Source: Clostridia bacterium (GTDB taxonomy: Bacteria > Bacillota > Clostridia > Oscillospirales > Butyricicoccaceae). From it: a stretch of DNA of 64,000 nucleotides. This document shows positions 17,832-26,344 of the stretch, in pieces. The stretch is from assembly GCA_017408985.1 (NCBI GenBank), contig JAFQTO010000020.1:1-64000 (forward strand), read 5' to 3'. The notes beneath the pieces are model-generated. The model made no database searches. It saw only the letters and a list, made by a program, of their open reading frames with translations, and was not told the DNA's origin. Within the stretch, counting starts at the first letter, position 1. Each line of letters opens with the position of its first letter. Made by a program: the position numbers and the translations under genes.

Positions 17832-18788
17832 TCAAAAATTTTTGTAGAACCAGTCCTTGAAATCGATGTTTTCCACTTCAAAACTCCTGCCGTTCAGATA
17901 ATTCAGCGCACCTGCATCGGTTTTGAATGCAAAAATCAGCTTATACGAGCACAACGCCTGGTGCTTGAAGGGCAGACCGCGGTTCATCGCGGCCGTTCCG
18001 TACTTGGTATCGCCGGCCAGCGGATGGCCGGCTTCGGCAAGCTGCGCACGTATCTGATGGGTGCGTCCGGTAAGCAGACGGCACCTTAGCAGAGACAATC
18101 CGCCCTTGGATGCGATGACGTTGTACTGGGTCTCGGCTGTCAATGCACCGCGGCTGCGGTCTTTGTCTATATAGACGCGTTTTTCGGCTGTATCACGGCG
18201 CAGATAGTTTTTAAGTACGCCTTTCTGTGCTTTGGGCGTGCCGTGGACAAGACAGAGATAATATTTGTCTATCTCGCGCGCCTTGATCTTCTCGTTGAGT
18301 ATACGAAGCGCCTCGGCGGTTTTTGCGGCTATGACGATGCCCTGGGTATTGCGGTCGATGCGATTACACAGAGAGGGGGCAAAGGGTGAATCCTCGGGAT
18401 CCCACTGACCGTTGCGGAACAGATGGGCCTTGATGCGGTTGATCAGAGTGTCATCCTTTCCGCTTTCGTCCTCGTGCACCACCATACCTGCGGGCTTGTT
18501 GACCAGCAGGATATTATCGTCCTCGTACACTATATCGATAACGTCGCTGACCCGTGTGTACGCGCTCTCGGTGTCGGGCGCGTCAAAAAACTCGTCGTTG
18601 ATATAAAGCTGAAGCAGATCATTTTCACACAGCTTGGCAGAAGGCTCACACCGCTTGCCGTTGAGTTTTATACGCTTGAGACGGAAATATTTGTGCATAA
18701 GAGAAGGGGGCAGAGAGGGCAAAGCCTTGGAAAGATACTTGTCAACACGCTGTCCCGCTGAATTTTTAGTAATTTTATGTTCTTTCAT
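17832..18788 (-). CDS. RluA-family pseudouridine synthase
   Basis: 318 residues. N-terminal S4-like RNA-binding domain (about 1-75, GQRVDKYLSKALP) and the RluA catalytic domain. The catalytic aspartate is in NRIDRNTQGIVIAAKT, a variant of the HRLDxxTSG motif. RLLTGRTHQIRAQLAEAGHP is the later family motif. It isomerises uridine in rRNA; the exact site cannot be told from sequence. The ATG at 18788 follows AAGGA by 10 bases. Divergent from the DUF177 gene. Confidence 0.92.
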   Translation of the reverse strand: MKEHKITKNSAGQRVDKYLSKALPSLPPSLMHKYFRLKRIKLNGKRCEPSAKLCENDLLQLYINDEFFDAPDTESAYTRVSDVIDIVYEDDNILLVNKPAGMVVHEDESGKDDTLINRIKAHLFRNGQWDPEDSPFAPSLCNRIDRNTQGIVIAAKTAEALRILNEKIKAREIDKYYLCLVHGTPKAQKGVLKNYLRRDTAEKRVYIDKDRSRGALTAETQYNVIASKGGLSLLRCRLLTGRTHQIRAQLAEAGHPLAGDTKYGTAAMNRGLPFKHQALCSYKLIFAFKTDAGALNYLNGRSFEVENIDFKDWFYKNF

Positions 18789-18801
18789 AACAAAATAATC
18801 C

Positions 18802-18830
18802 TTGACTTTTGGTGTAGATATCAATATAAT
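18802..18830 (+). promoter_or_regulatory. Sigma-A promoter of the DUF177-rpmF operon
   Basis: TTGACT (18802-18807), 17-base spacer, TATAAT (18825-18830), 30 bases before the ATG. Confidence 0.85.
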
Positions 18831-18860
18831 ATAAGTTGCGTATTTGTGAAAGGACGAACT

Positions 18861-19370
18861 ATGAAGGTAAGCTTAAAAGAGCTTCGGTCAGGAGTTTGCT
18901 CTCACATCGACTTTGATTATACCATAGATTTGTCAAAAGAGGAAGTAAACTTTGAGTTTCCTTTTGAAAAACCTGTAAGATTTTCGGGAAGTATCTCGGA
19001 TATGGCAGGCGTTCTCAATCTCTCCGCTGACATTGAGGCTGAGGTACACAGCCGCTGTGCCCGCTGCGGCAAAGCCGTTGAGTATCTTAAGCAGGTACCC
19101 GTTGATTTCGTTCTCGTTTCGGAAAATGACGGAACGGCTGACGAGGGAGACGGAGTCTTCACCGTGGGTGACGAAGTTGATCTGGATGAGATTCTTGTAT
19201 CTGAGCTGATAATCAATATGGATATGATTACGTTGTGCAGCGAGGATTGCAAGGGACTGTGCTACAAGTGCGGTCATGATCTTAATCTGGGCGAATGCGG
19301 CTGTGACAGATCGGGTAAGATCAGCCCCTTTGCTGACTTAGCCAAACTTTTTGAAAATGACAATAATTAA
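18861..19370 (+). CDS. DUF177 (YceD-like) protein
   Basis: 169 residues. N-terminal acidic/beta region and two Cys pairs (SRCARCGK near residue 64 and CYKCGHDL with CGC near the end) typical of the DUF177 family. These genes almost always precede rpmF and are implicated in 23S rRNA/ribosome assembly. AAAGGA precedes the ATG at 18861. rpmF follows 29 bases downstream. Confidence 0.88.
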   Translation: MKVSLKELRSGVCSHIDFDYTIDLSKEEVNFEFPFEKPVRFSGSISDMAGVLNLSADIEAEVHSRCARCGKAVEYLKQVPVDFVLVSENDGTADEGDGVFTVGDEVDLDEILVSELIINMDMITLCSEDCKGLCYKCGHDLNLGECGCDRSGKISPFADLAKLFENDNN

Positions 19371-19399
19371 AATGTTTAGATACTTAGGAGGTGTACCCC

Positions 19400-19588
19400 A
19401 TGGCAGTACCAAGAGCGAGAATATCCAAGCAGAGAAGAGACAAGAGACGCAGCGCTAACTGGAAGCTTGCGTTACCCGGCGTTTCCAAGTGCCCCAAATG
19501 CGGAGAACCCGTACTCTCTCACAGAGCCTGCAAGGCTTGCGGCACTTATAACGGTCGTGAAGTTATAAAAGTGAACGAAGAGAAATAA
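19400..19588 (+). CDS. rpmF: 50S ribosomal protein L32
   Basis: 62 residues, full length. Basic N-terminus ([17 protein letters not shown]) and a four-cysteine zinc ribbon (CPKCGEP then CKACG). Component of the large ribosomal subunit. AGGAGG at 19387-19392 marks the start. A terminator follows within 10 bases. Confidence 0.98.
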   Translation: MAVPRARISKQRRDKRRSANWKLALPGVSKCPKCGEPVLSHRACKACGTYNGREVIKVNEEK

Positions 19589-19598
19589 GCAGATGGAA

Positions 19599-19632
19599 AC
19601 GGAGAGGGTTATTGTGCCCTCTCCGTTTTTTT
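19599..19632 (+). terminator. Terminator after rpmF
   Basis: ACGGAGAGGG (19599-19608) with CCCTCTCCGT (19617-19626), then a T run. The next gene starts only 11 bases later, so read-through or an internal promoter must supply it. Confidence 0.88.
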
Positions 19633-19643
19633 GGAGAAAAAAT

Positions 19644-20957
19644 ATGAGTGCATTGATAAAAGCTGTTGAAAAACGCAGCCCCGCCGACAAAGCGGGAATA
19701 AAAGCCGGAGAAAAGCTTATATCTATAAACGGCAGTCCTATCCGTGACGTGCTTGATTATGATTTTTATTCTTATGACAGCAGACTTACGGTAGAGATTC
19801 AAAGCAGCGCAGGCGTGCGTAAGGTAAAGGTATCCAAACCCGAGGGAAGCGATCTGGGTATGGAATTTGAGACCTACCTTATGGACGCGCAGAAGGGCTG
19901 CTCCAATAAATGCGTTTTCTGCTTTATCGATCAGCTGCCCCGCGGAATGCGCAAGACCCTTTATTTCAAGGATGACGATGCCCGTCTGTCATTTTTGCTG
20001 GGCAATTATATCACCCTCACCAACCTCAGCGACGAGGATGCACAGCGTATTATAAAGATGCGCATTTCGCCTCTCAATGTTTCCGTGCATACCACCGACC
20101 CCGAATTGCGTACGCTTATGCTGGGCAACAAAAAAGGCGGTGAATCCCTCAAGCACCTGTACGCATTCTGCAAAGCAGGGCTCAAAGTCAAAGCACAGAT
20201 AGTTGTATGTCCCGGACTCAATGACGGCGAGCAGCTTCATAAGACTCTTACAGACCTGTCTGCGCTCTATCCGTCCATTGAGAGCATCGCGGTGGTCCCC
20301 GTGGGACTTACCAGATACAGGGAGGGGCTTTATCCCATTGAGCCGGTAGATAAGACTGCGGCAAACGGTATTATAGATATCGTTGACCGTGCAAGAGCGT
20401 CTAATATGAAAGCCGGACGTCCCGCTATGTGCTGCGCTGCCGATGAACTGTATCTCAAGGCAGAGAGAGAGCTGCCCGGTGTCGATTATTACGAGGGTTT
20501 CTCACAGCTGGAAAACGGCGTCGGACTTATGACTTCTTTTGCCGATGAGCTTGATCTTTGTCTCAAAATGGAGGACGAATTTGCTCCTCCCGAGCCCTGG
20601 TATATCTGCTGCGGATTATCTGCAGATAGTTTTATGAACAAAATGGTGGAAAAACTCAGAACCAAGTGCCCCAAGCTGGATTGCAAAGTTGTGGGTATAC
20701 CCAACGAATTCTTTGGCGGTATGGTGGACGTCAGCGGTCTGGTAACGGGCGGTGACCTTATCAAACGGATGCAGTCGGAAGAAAAACGCGAAAGAATACT
20801 GATACCCGACGTTATGCTCAGACACGGCGAGACGGTATTTCTGGATGATGTAAGTATACAGGATGCCGAAGAAAAACTCGGTATGAAAATAGAAGTTCTC
20901 AAAGTTGACGGCGGAGAATTTATTGACGCTTTTATAGCAGGAGGTCAGAATGGATAA
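19644..20957 (+). CDS. PDZ / radical-SAM / DUF512 iron-sulfur protein
   Basis: 437 residues. N-terminal PDZ-like domain (ADKAGIKAGEKLISINGSPI, residues about 12-31), then a radical-SAM-type cysteine motif CSNKCVFCFIDQLP near residue 91, then the DUF512 domain (SADSFMNKMVEKL and GLVTGGDLI). Widespread in Clostridia next to der; its reaction is unknown. The ATG at 19644 has GGAG 8 bases upstream. The 3' end overlaps der by 8 bases, tying it to the GTPase. Confidence 0.9.
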   Translation: MSALIKAVEKRSPADKAGIKAGEKLISINGSPIRDVLDYDFYSYDSRLTVEIQSSAGVRKVKVSKPEGSDLGMEFETYLMDAQKGCSNKCVFCFIDQLPRGMRKTLYFKDDDARLSFLLGNYITLTNLSDEDAQRIIKMRISPLNVSVHTTDPELRTLMLGNKKGGESLKHLYAFCKAGLKVKAQIVVCPGLNDGEQLHKTLTDLSALYPSIESIAVVPVGLTRYREGLYPIEPVDKTAANGIIDIVDRARASNMKAGRPAMCCAADELYLKAERELPGVDYYEGFSQLENGVGLMTSFADELDLCLKMEDEFAPPEPWYICCGLSADSFMNKMVEKLRTKCPKLDCKVVGIPNEFFGGMVDVSGLVTGGDLIKRMQSEEKRERILIPDVMLRHGETVFLDDVSIQDAEEKLGMKIEVLKVDGGEFIDAFIAGGQNG

Positions 20958-22278
20958 GCCGGTAGTTGCCATAGTCGGCAGACCCAACGTGGGCAAGTCC
21001 CTTTTATTTAACAGAATAACCGAAAAACGCCATTCCATAGTCGAGGATACTCCGGGTGTTACCCGTGACCGTATCTACGGCGATGCCGAGTGGCGCGGCC
21101 GTGCTTTTACCGTCATTGACACCGGCGGTATCGAGCCCCATACCGAAAACGAAATACTCAAGTTTATGCGTGAGCAGGCTCTTATCGCCATAGACCACGC
21201 AGACGTTGTCGTGCTTGTTACCGATATCCGTGTCGGACTTACCGCCGCAGATGAAGAGGTAGGCACGATGCTCAAAAAAGCCAAAAAGCCCGTCGTCGTA
21301 GCGGTCAACAAGATGGATTCTCCCGGTGAGCCCCCTGCGGAGTTCTATGAATTCTACAACCTTGGTCTGGGCACTCCCGTGGGTGTATCAGCAATGCACG
21401 GAAGCGGCACGGGCGATCTGCTTGACGAGTGTTTTGCGTATTTCCCCGAGGAGAGTGTGTATGATTCCGATGAGCAGCAGCCCATCAAGGTTGCCGTTAT
21501 AGGCAAGCCCAACGCAGGCAAGAGTTCTCTCATCAATTTTGTTACGGGTGAGCAGCGGGTCATCGTCAGCCCCGTTGCGGGTACTACCCGTGATGCCATA
21601 GACTCTGTCGTTGAGAGGGACGGGGATAAATTTCTGTTCATTGACACGGCAGGTATCCGCAGACAGTCCAAGGTTGACAAGCCTATCGAGAAGTTTTCGG
21701 TCATGCGTGCACAGATGTCTATAGAGCGCAGTGACGTATGTATCATTATGATAGATGCTGTGGACGGCGTTACCGAGCAGGATACCAAAATAGCAGGCTA
21801 TGCACACGATAACGGCAAAGCCGCCATTATCGCTATCAACAAATGGGACCTTATCGAAAAAGAAACGGGCACCCAGGCAGAATACGAAAAGCGTGTCCGT
21901 CAGCAGCTGGCATATATGCCATATGCTCCGGTCGTGTTCATATCCGCAAAGACCGGTCTGAGAGTCAATGACTTGTACGGACTCATCAAGACGGTATACG
22001 CAAACAGCTGTATGAGGATCACTACGGGTAACCTCAACTCAATTCTTGCAGATGCAACTGCGCGCGTTCAGCCTCCTACGGACAAGGGCAAGCGTCTCAA
22101 AGTATTCTATATCACTCAGGCATCGGTGCAGCCGCCTACGTTTGTATGCTTCTGCAATGACGCATCGCTGTTCCATTTCTCCTATCAGAGATATCTGGAG
22201 AACAAGATACGTGAGACATACGTCCTCAGCGGTACGCCCATAAGGATGGTCATCCGTCAGCGCGGAGAGGATATATAA
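20950..22278 (+). CDS. der: Ribosome biogenesis GTPase Der (EngA)
   Basis: 442 residues. Two tandem GTPase domains: G1 GRPNVGKS at 10-17 and GKPNAGKS at about 182, with NKMD and NKWD G4 motifs. A C-terminal KH-like domain follows. Acts in 50S subunit maturation. Followed 3 bases later by plsY. Confidence 0.97.
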   Translation: MDKPVVAIVGRPNVGKSLLFNRITEKRHSIVEDTPGVTRDRIYGDAEWRGRAFTVIDTGGIEPHTENEILKFMREQALIAIDHADVVVLVTDIRVGLTAADEEVGTMLKKAKKPVVVAVNKMDSPGEPPAEFYEFYNLGLGTPVGVSAMHGSGTGDLLDECFAYFPEESVYDSDEQQPIKVAVIGKPNAGKSSLINFVTGEQRVIVSPVAGTTRDAIDSVVERDGDKFLFIDTAGIRRQSKVDKPIEKFSVMRAQMSIERSDVCIIMIDAVDGVTEQDTKIAGYAHDNGKAAIIAINKWDLIEKETGTQAEYEKRVRQQLAYMPYAPVVFISAKTGLRVNDLYGLIKTVYANSCMRITTGNLNSILADATARVQPPTDKGKRLKVFYITQASVQPPTFVCFCNDASLFHFSYQRYLENKIRETYVLSGTPIRMVIRQRGEDI

Positions 22279-22281
22279 GAG

Positions 22282-22887
22282 ATGGTTATCAGACTGATTA
22301 TTTGTTTGGTGATCGGATATCTGCTGGGTTCGCTCAGCGGTTCCATAATCACGTCCAAAGTATTTTTCAAGTCGGATGTCAGACAGCACGGAAGCGGAAA
22401 CGCGGGTATGACCAATTCGCTGAGAGTGTACGGTGTCGGCGCCGCAGTATCCACTACTCTGGTGGATGCCCTCAAATCTGTGGCGGCAATGCTGATCGCC
22501 TGTTATATCGGCGGGACGAACGCTATGATAGCAGCGGGCGCAGGCGTTATGCTTGGTCACGCATATCCTCTGTATTTTGGTTTCAGAGGCGGTAAATGCG
22601 TTATTTGCATAGCCGTCGTAGGCTCGTTTATCAGCTGGCAGACCGTTTTGATAGCGGTTGCCATGTTTGCCGTTATCGTGCTTCTGACCGGAATAGTCTC
22701 GGCATCCTCCTGCGGAGCTATGCTCACGGCTATGCTGGCGGCGGTTCTTTTGGACGTTGAGCCCGGGAGGCTTGTATTCATAATCGCCGCATGTTCCTTT
22801 GTCATATTCTTACATCGCAGCAATATCAAACGCATACTTAACGGTACCGAGAAAAAGATCAAGCCCAAAGGAGGTGCCGCAAAATGA
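22282..22887 (+). CDS. plsY: Glycerol-3-phosphate acyltransferase PlsY
   Basis: 201 residues, about five membrane helices. Transfers the acyl group of acyl-phosphate to glycerol-3-phosphate, the first step of phospholipid synthesis. Family motifs: GSLSGSIITSK, GSGNAGMTNSLRVYG and GHAYPLYFGFRGGK. The last of these reads KCVICI where KGVAT is usual. Overlaps gpsA by 4 bases, which makes the substrate for this enzyme. Confidence 0.95.
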   Translation: MVIRLIICLVIGYLLGSLSGSIITSKVFFKSDVRQHGSGNAGMTNSLRVYGVGAAVSTTLVDALKSVAAMLIACYIGGTNAMIAAGAGVMLGHAYPLYFGFRGGKCVICIAVVGSFISWQTVLIAVAMFAVIVLLTGIVSASSCGAMLTAMLAAVLLDVEPGRLVFIIAACSFVIFLHRSNIKRILNGTEKKIKPKGGAAK

Positions 22888-23888
22888 AAATAGCCGTTAT
22901 AGGCAGCGGAGGATGGGGAATAGCCGCCGCCAAGCTGCTTTGTGAAAACGGTAACGAGGTCGTTCTGTGGAGCTTCCTTGAGGATGAAGCCGATATGCTC
23001 AGAAAAGAGCGCGCAAACGAAAAGCTTCTTCGCGGTGTAAAACTGCCGGAAAGTATTGAGATAACCACCGACCTCGGCTGTGCTCAGGACAAGGATATCA
23101 TAGTAATGGTCACACCTTCTTTCGGAGTTAGGAACACGGCACGAAAGATCAAAAACTACGTAAACTCTGCAAAAGCCATCGTACTGCTTACAAAAGGATT
23201 TGATGCCGAGGCAGACTATTGCCTGCTCAGTGACACTATAGAATCCGAGATAAGCAACGTGCCCGTTGTAGCTCTTACCGGCCCGTCTCACGCGGAGGAG
23301 GTCGCAAGGCGCATCCCCACGGCCGTTCTTGCAGCCTCCAGAGACAAGTCGGCTGCCGAGATAGTGCAGAACGTTTTTATGAACGACTATTTCAGAGTGT
23401 ACACCTCACCTGACATAGTAAGCGCCGAGCTGGGCGGAGCTATGAAGAATATTATGGCTCTTGCCGTTGGTATCAGCGACGGAGCAGGCTTCGGTGACAA
23501 TACAAAAGCGATGATAATGACCCGCGGTATATCCGAAATGTCACGCCTCGGCGTGGCTTTGGGTGGAAAGTCTCACACCTTTGCAGGCCTTTCGGGAGTA
23601 GGCGATCTGATCGTTACATGTGTGTCGGATCACTCAAGAAACCGCAGAGCGGGATTACTTATAGGCAAGGGTACTCAGCCTCAGCAGGCACTTAAAGAAG
23701 TTGGTGCCGTTGTCGAGGGATATTACGCCACAAAGGCTGTTCACGAGCTTGTAAAAAATATGGATATCGAGCTGCCCATATGCAACGGTATGTACAGTCT
23801 GCTGTTTGAGGGAGAGCCGCTTCAGGACGTTTTCAAAGCGCTAATCGGCAGAAACAAGCGCTCGGAAAGTGATAAGGATATTTGGTAA
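22884..23888 (+). CDS. gpsA: Glycerol-3-phosphate dehydrogenase (NAD(P)+)
   Basis: 334 residues. Reduces dihydroxyacetone phosphate to sn-glycerol-3-phosphate. Rossmann motif GSGGWGIAAAKLL at residue 7, GPSHAEEVA signature, catalytic lysine in GGAMKNIMALAVG. Preceded by AAAGGAGG inside plsY. Operon der-plsY-gpsA ends at a terminator. Confidence 0.96.
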   Translation: MKIAVIGSGGWGIAAAKLLCENGNEVVLWSFLEDEADMLRKERANEKLLRGVKLPESIEITTDLGCAQDKDIIVMVTPSFGVRNTARKIKNYVNSAKAIVLLTKGFDAEADYCLLSDTIESEISNVPVVALTGPSHAEEVARRIPTAVLAASRDKSAAEIVQNVFMNDYFRVYTSPDIVSAELGGAMKNIMALAVGISDGAGFGDNTKAMIMTRGISEMSRLGVALGGKSHTFAGLSGVGDLIVTCVSDHSRNRRAGLLIGKGTQPQQALKEVGAVVEGYYATKAVHELVKNMDIELPICNGMYSLLFEGEPLQDVFKALIGRNKRSESDKDIW

Positions 23889-23906
23889 ATCGGTTTGATA
23901 CTTAAA

Positions 23907-23934
23907 AAGGGACCGCATCTGCGGTTCCTTTTTT
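23907..23934 (+). terminator. Terminator after gpsA
   Basis: AAGGGACCGCA (23907-23917) pairs with TGCGGTTCCTT (23920-23930), followed by TTTT. Confidence 0.9.
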
Positions 23935-24012
23935 GCTGCATAAAAATACCTTGAATATATTTTCTTCGTAATACGAAAATATGTGTATAAGCAATAAGCG
24001 GGAGGAATCAAA

Positions 24013-25308
24013 TTGAAAAAAATAATTGTTTTTATTATGGCGGCAGCTCTTGTTACGGCATCCTTCAGCGTGTTTGGTGTCAGGGAAGAGGCGGCTGTTG
24101 CGGCTTTTGCAAAAAGTGAGGCAAAAGGCGGGGTCATCCGCTTTGAAAAGGACGACTTTGCAGTTGACAGCCAGAAGGGTAATACTCTCGATGCCATCCT
24201 GATAACAGAATTGCCTTCGGAGGGCAGGCTGTATATGGGTGGGGAAGCCGTTGAAGCAGGCGATATCGTTGATATGGATGATCTTGCAATGATGACCTTT
24301 TTGGCGTCGGAGGGGCAGGATGACGTATGCGCCCAAATGTATTTCAAGCCTGTGTTTTCACGAAGCGGAACGGCATCGGAGGCTGTAAGGGTCACGCTTT
24401 CTATCAGCGACAAGCCCAATAATACGCCCGTTGCTGTCAATGCCGAATACAAGACCTACGTCAACGTCAAGCTCTGCGGCACCCTTAAGGCTGTGGACAC
24501 GGACAATGATGAGTGTACCTTTGAGATAACTACCAACCCCAAAAAGGGTACCCTCACCCTTGACGGTGCGGATTTCACCTATGTTCCCAAGCAGGGTAAA
24601 ACCGGCAAGGACACATTTGAGTTCAGAGCGACCGATACGCGCGGAAATGTCTCTGCATCGGCGCGTGTGACAATCGAGATATGCAAGAGTGCATCCAAAG
24701 AGACCTTCACCTACAGCGATATGGAGCAGAGCAGTGCTCATTATGCCGCCCTGTATCTGCGTCAGGAAGGGATAATGTCGGGTGAGACTTTTGGAAGCGA
24801 GAGCTTTTTCTATCCCGATGAAACGGTCAGCCGTGCGCAGTTTGTTGCGCTGATATCCACGGTCACCGAGATGGCAGTGCCCACCGTATCTGTCGGTACC
24901 GGTCTGTCAGACAACGAAGCCATACCCGTGTGGGCACGTCCTTATATAGCGGCGGCAATAAACTGCGGTGTTGTCAGCGGCGAAAGCGGTGAGGACGGCA
25001 ATAAAGTTTTCAGGGCAAACGACCCCATAACCCGCGCGGAGGCAGCGGCTATAATCGACAGGGCAGTGGGCCTCGCTGCAGACGGCAGGGAACTTAGTTT
25101 TGACGATACCGATGAAGTACCTGCGTGGGCACAGCAGTCCATCGTCAACACCACTTCTGTGGGTATAGTGTCGGTCTTCAGCGATAATACCGTACGCCCG
25201 TCGAAGTATGTTACGCGAGAGGATGCAGCGGTCATGCTGTATAATGCGGTGTGTTATGTTCAGGAAAAGACGAAAGAGACCGGCTTTTTAGCAGGATTAT
25301 TTGACTGA
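24013..25308 (+). CDS. Secreted SLH-domain protein with a cadherin-like repeat
   Basis: 431 residues. Signal peptide at 1-25 or so (IIVFIMAAALVTASFSVFG). A central tandem-95/cadherin-like repeat (about 140-230: NTPVAVNAEYKTYVNVKL then TFEFRATDTRGNVSASARV). Then three S-layer homology modules in the last 190 residues (ETVSRAQFVALIS, DPITRAEAAAIIDRAVG, KYVTREDAAVMLYNA). The TRAE/SRAQ motifs suggest binding to a pyruvylated wall polymer. The start is TTG at 24013, after GGGAGG. It probably sits on the cell surface; its ligand is unknown. Confidence 0.88.
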   Translation: MKKIIVFIMAAALVTASFSVFGVREEAAVAAFAKSEAKGGVIRFEKDDFAVDSQKGNTLDAILITELPSEGRLYMGGEAVEAGDIVDMDDLAMMTFLASEGQDDVCAQMYFKPVFSRSGTASEAVRVTLSISDKPNNTPVAVNAEYKTYVNVKLCGTLKAVDTDNDECTFEITTNPKKGTLTLDGADFTYVPKQGKTGKDTFEFRATDTRGNVSASARVTIEICKSASKETFTYSDMEQSSAHYAALYLRQEGIMSGETFGSESFFYPDETVSRAQFVALISTVTEMAVPTVSVGTGLSDNEAIPVWARPYIAAAINCGVVSGESGEDGNKVFRANDPITRAEAAAIIDRAVGLAADGRELSFDDTDEVPAWAQQSIVNTTSVGIVSVFSDNTVRPSKYVTREDAAVMLYNAVCYVQEKTKETGFLAGLFD

Positions 25309-25310
25309 CA

Positions 25311-25338
25311 AAAAAGCGTGCAAAATGCACGCTTTTTT
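25311..25338 (+). terminator. Terminator after the SLH gene
   Basis: AAAAAGCGTGC (25311-25321) with GCACGCTTTTTT (25327-25338); bidirectional in form. Confidence 0.9.
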
Positions 25339-25368
25339 GTATATTATAAAAATATTTACAGTATTCGT

Positions 25369-25397
25369 TTGACTTTATGCATATTTTGATATACAAT
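25369..25397 (+). promoter_or_regulatory. Sigma-A promoter of the chorismate-mutase/ACT gene
   Basis: TTGACT (25369-25374), 17-base spacer, TACAAT (25392-25397). Confidence 0.8.
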
Positions 25398-25422
25398 AAC
25401 AGAGGTTTGGGAGGCGATGCCG

Positions 25423-26286
25423 ATGAATCAGATTAATTTGTATAAAAAAATTATAGATAATTGTGACGAAGCACTGAGGGAAGCGTTTATTCACAGAATG
25501 AATATTGCCGAGAACATTGCAAGCACAAAGATCAAAAACGGTATGAAGATATCCGACGTGGCTATGGATGAGGAGAACGTGCAGCGCGTTACCTTTGGCG
25601 TACCCAGAGATATCAAGCCTATGGCTGTTTCGCTTTGGAGATCGCTTTCCCGAATGAACCGCGGCAGGCAGTATTCATATTGTATGCGCAATACCGAATG
25701 TGTTCTCAGCTATGATGAATTTTTGACCGGCGAACTGCCCGAAGGCACTGTTATCTGCCCTTCTGATATCGCACCCGAGGTCTCCTCCAAACTTGGCATT
25801 GTTGCCGAGGGATGTACGTCGACCAGAGAAGCCATTACGAGACTTGCCGAAGGCAAATGCTCTCTGGCCGCGGTAAAAACCGGCAGTTTTTATGATACGG
25901 CATGGCTGTACAGTATGATCCTCGACAAGAATATATTTGTCAGCAGATTTGAGCTTATGGAAGACGGCAGTATGATCGCATTGCTGTCCGACAGACTTGT
26001 GGCATCGGCAGAGAACACGATTATTACGGTTGCATTTTCTATAGTAATGGATCAGCCGGGCGATATTGCGCAAAAGGTCTCTATATTTGCCGAAGCGGGT
26101 ATGAACATAGAGTATCTTGCCGTCAAGACCCAGGGCATCGATGACGATGACCGCAGAAACATCAACATCGTTTTCTGTGAGCTGTCGGGCGGCGGACTTT
26201 CGTCGGTCAACTCCAGATCGGCGTTTATGCAGCTCGAAAACGAGTGTGAGATCTTCCGTATCCTGGGGAGCCGTAAGAGCGTTTAA
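25423..26286 (+). CDS. Chorismate mutase-like / shortened prephenate dehydratase-like / ACT protein
   Basis: 287 residues with the order of a P-protein (PheA). Residues about 3-52 resemble an AroQ chorismate mutase, but the first active-site Arg of LRxxID reads K (LYKKIID) and the Arg after the GxxIxD motif is absent (ISDVAMDEE). The middle (about 90-195: VICPSDIAPEVSSKL, GCTSTREAITRLA) resembles only part of a prephenate dehydratase lobe, without a TRF catalytic triplet. An ACT domain ends the protein (VMDQPGDIAQKVSIFAEAGM). It is more likely a regulator or divergent enzyme than normal PheA. The second ATG (25423) is used, 8 bases after GGAGG. Confidence 0.7.
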   Translation: MNQINLYKKIIDNCDEALREAFIHRMNIAENIASTKIKNGMKISDVAMDEENVQRVTFGVPRDIKPMAVSLWRSLSRMNRGRQYSYCMRNTECVLSYDEFLTGELPEGTVICPSDIAPEVSSKLGIVAEGCTSTREAITRLAEGKCSLAAVKTGSFYDTAWLYSMILDKNIFVSRFELMEDGSMIALLSDRLVASAENTIITVAFSIVMDQPGDIAQKVSIFAEAGMNIEYLAVKTQGIDDDDRRNINIVFCELSGGGLSSVNSRSAFMQLENECEIFRILGSRKSV

Positions 26287-26303
26287 CGTAAAACAGCATA
26301 ATA

Positions 26304-26335
26304 AAACTGCGCAGACAGCGGTCTGCGCAGTTTTT
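26304..26335 (+). terminator. Terminator between the ACT protein and the convergent aminotransferase
   Basis: AAACTGCGCAGAC with GTCTGCGCAGTTTTT (26321-26335). The A-rich start also gives a T run on the minus strand. Confidence 0.9.
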
Positions 26336-26344
26336 GTATATTCG

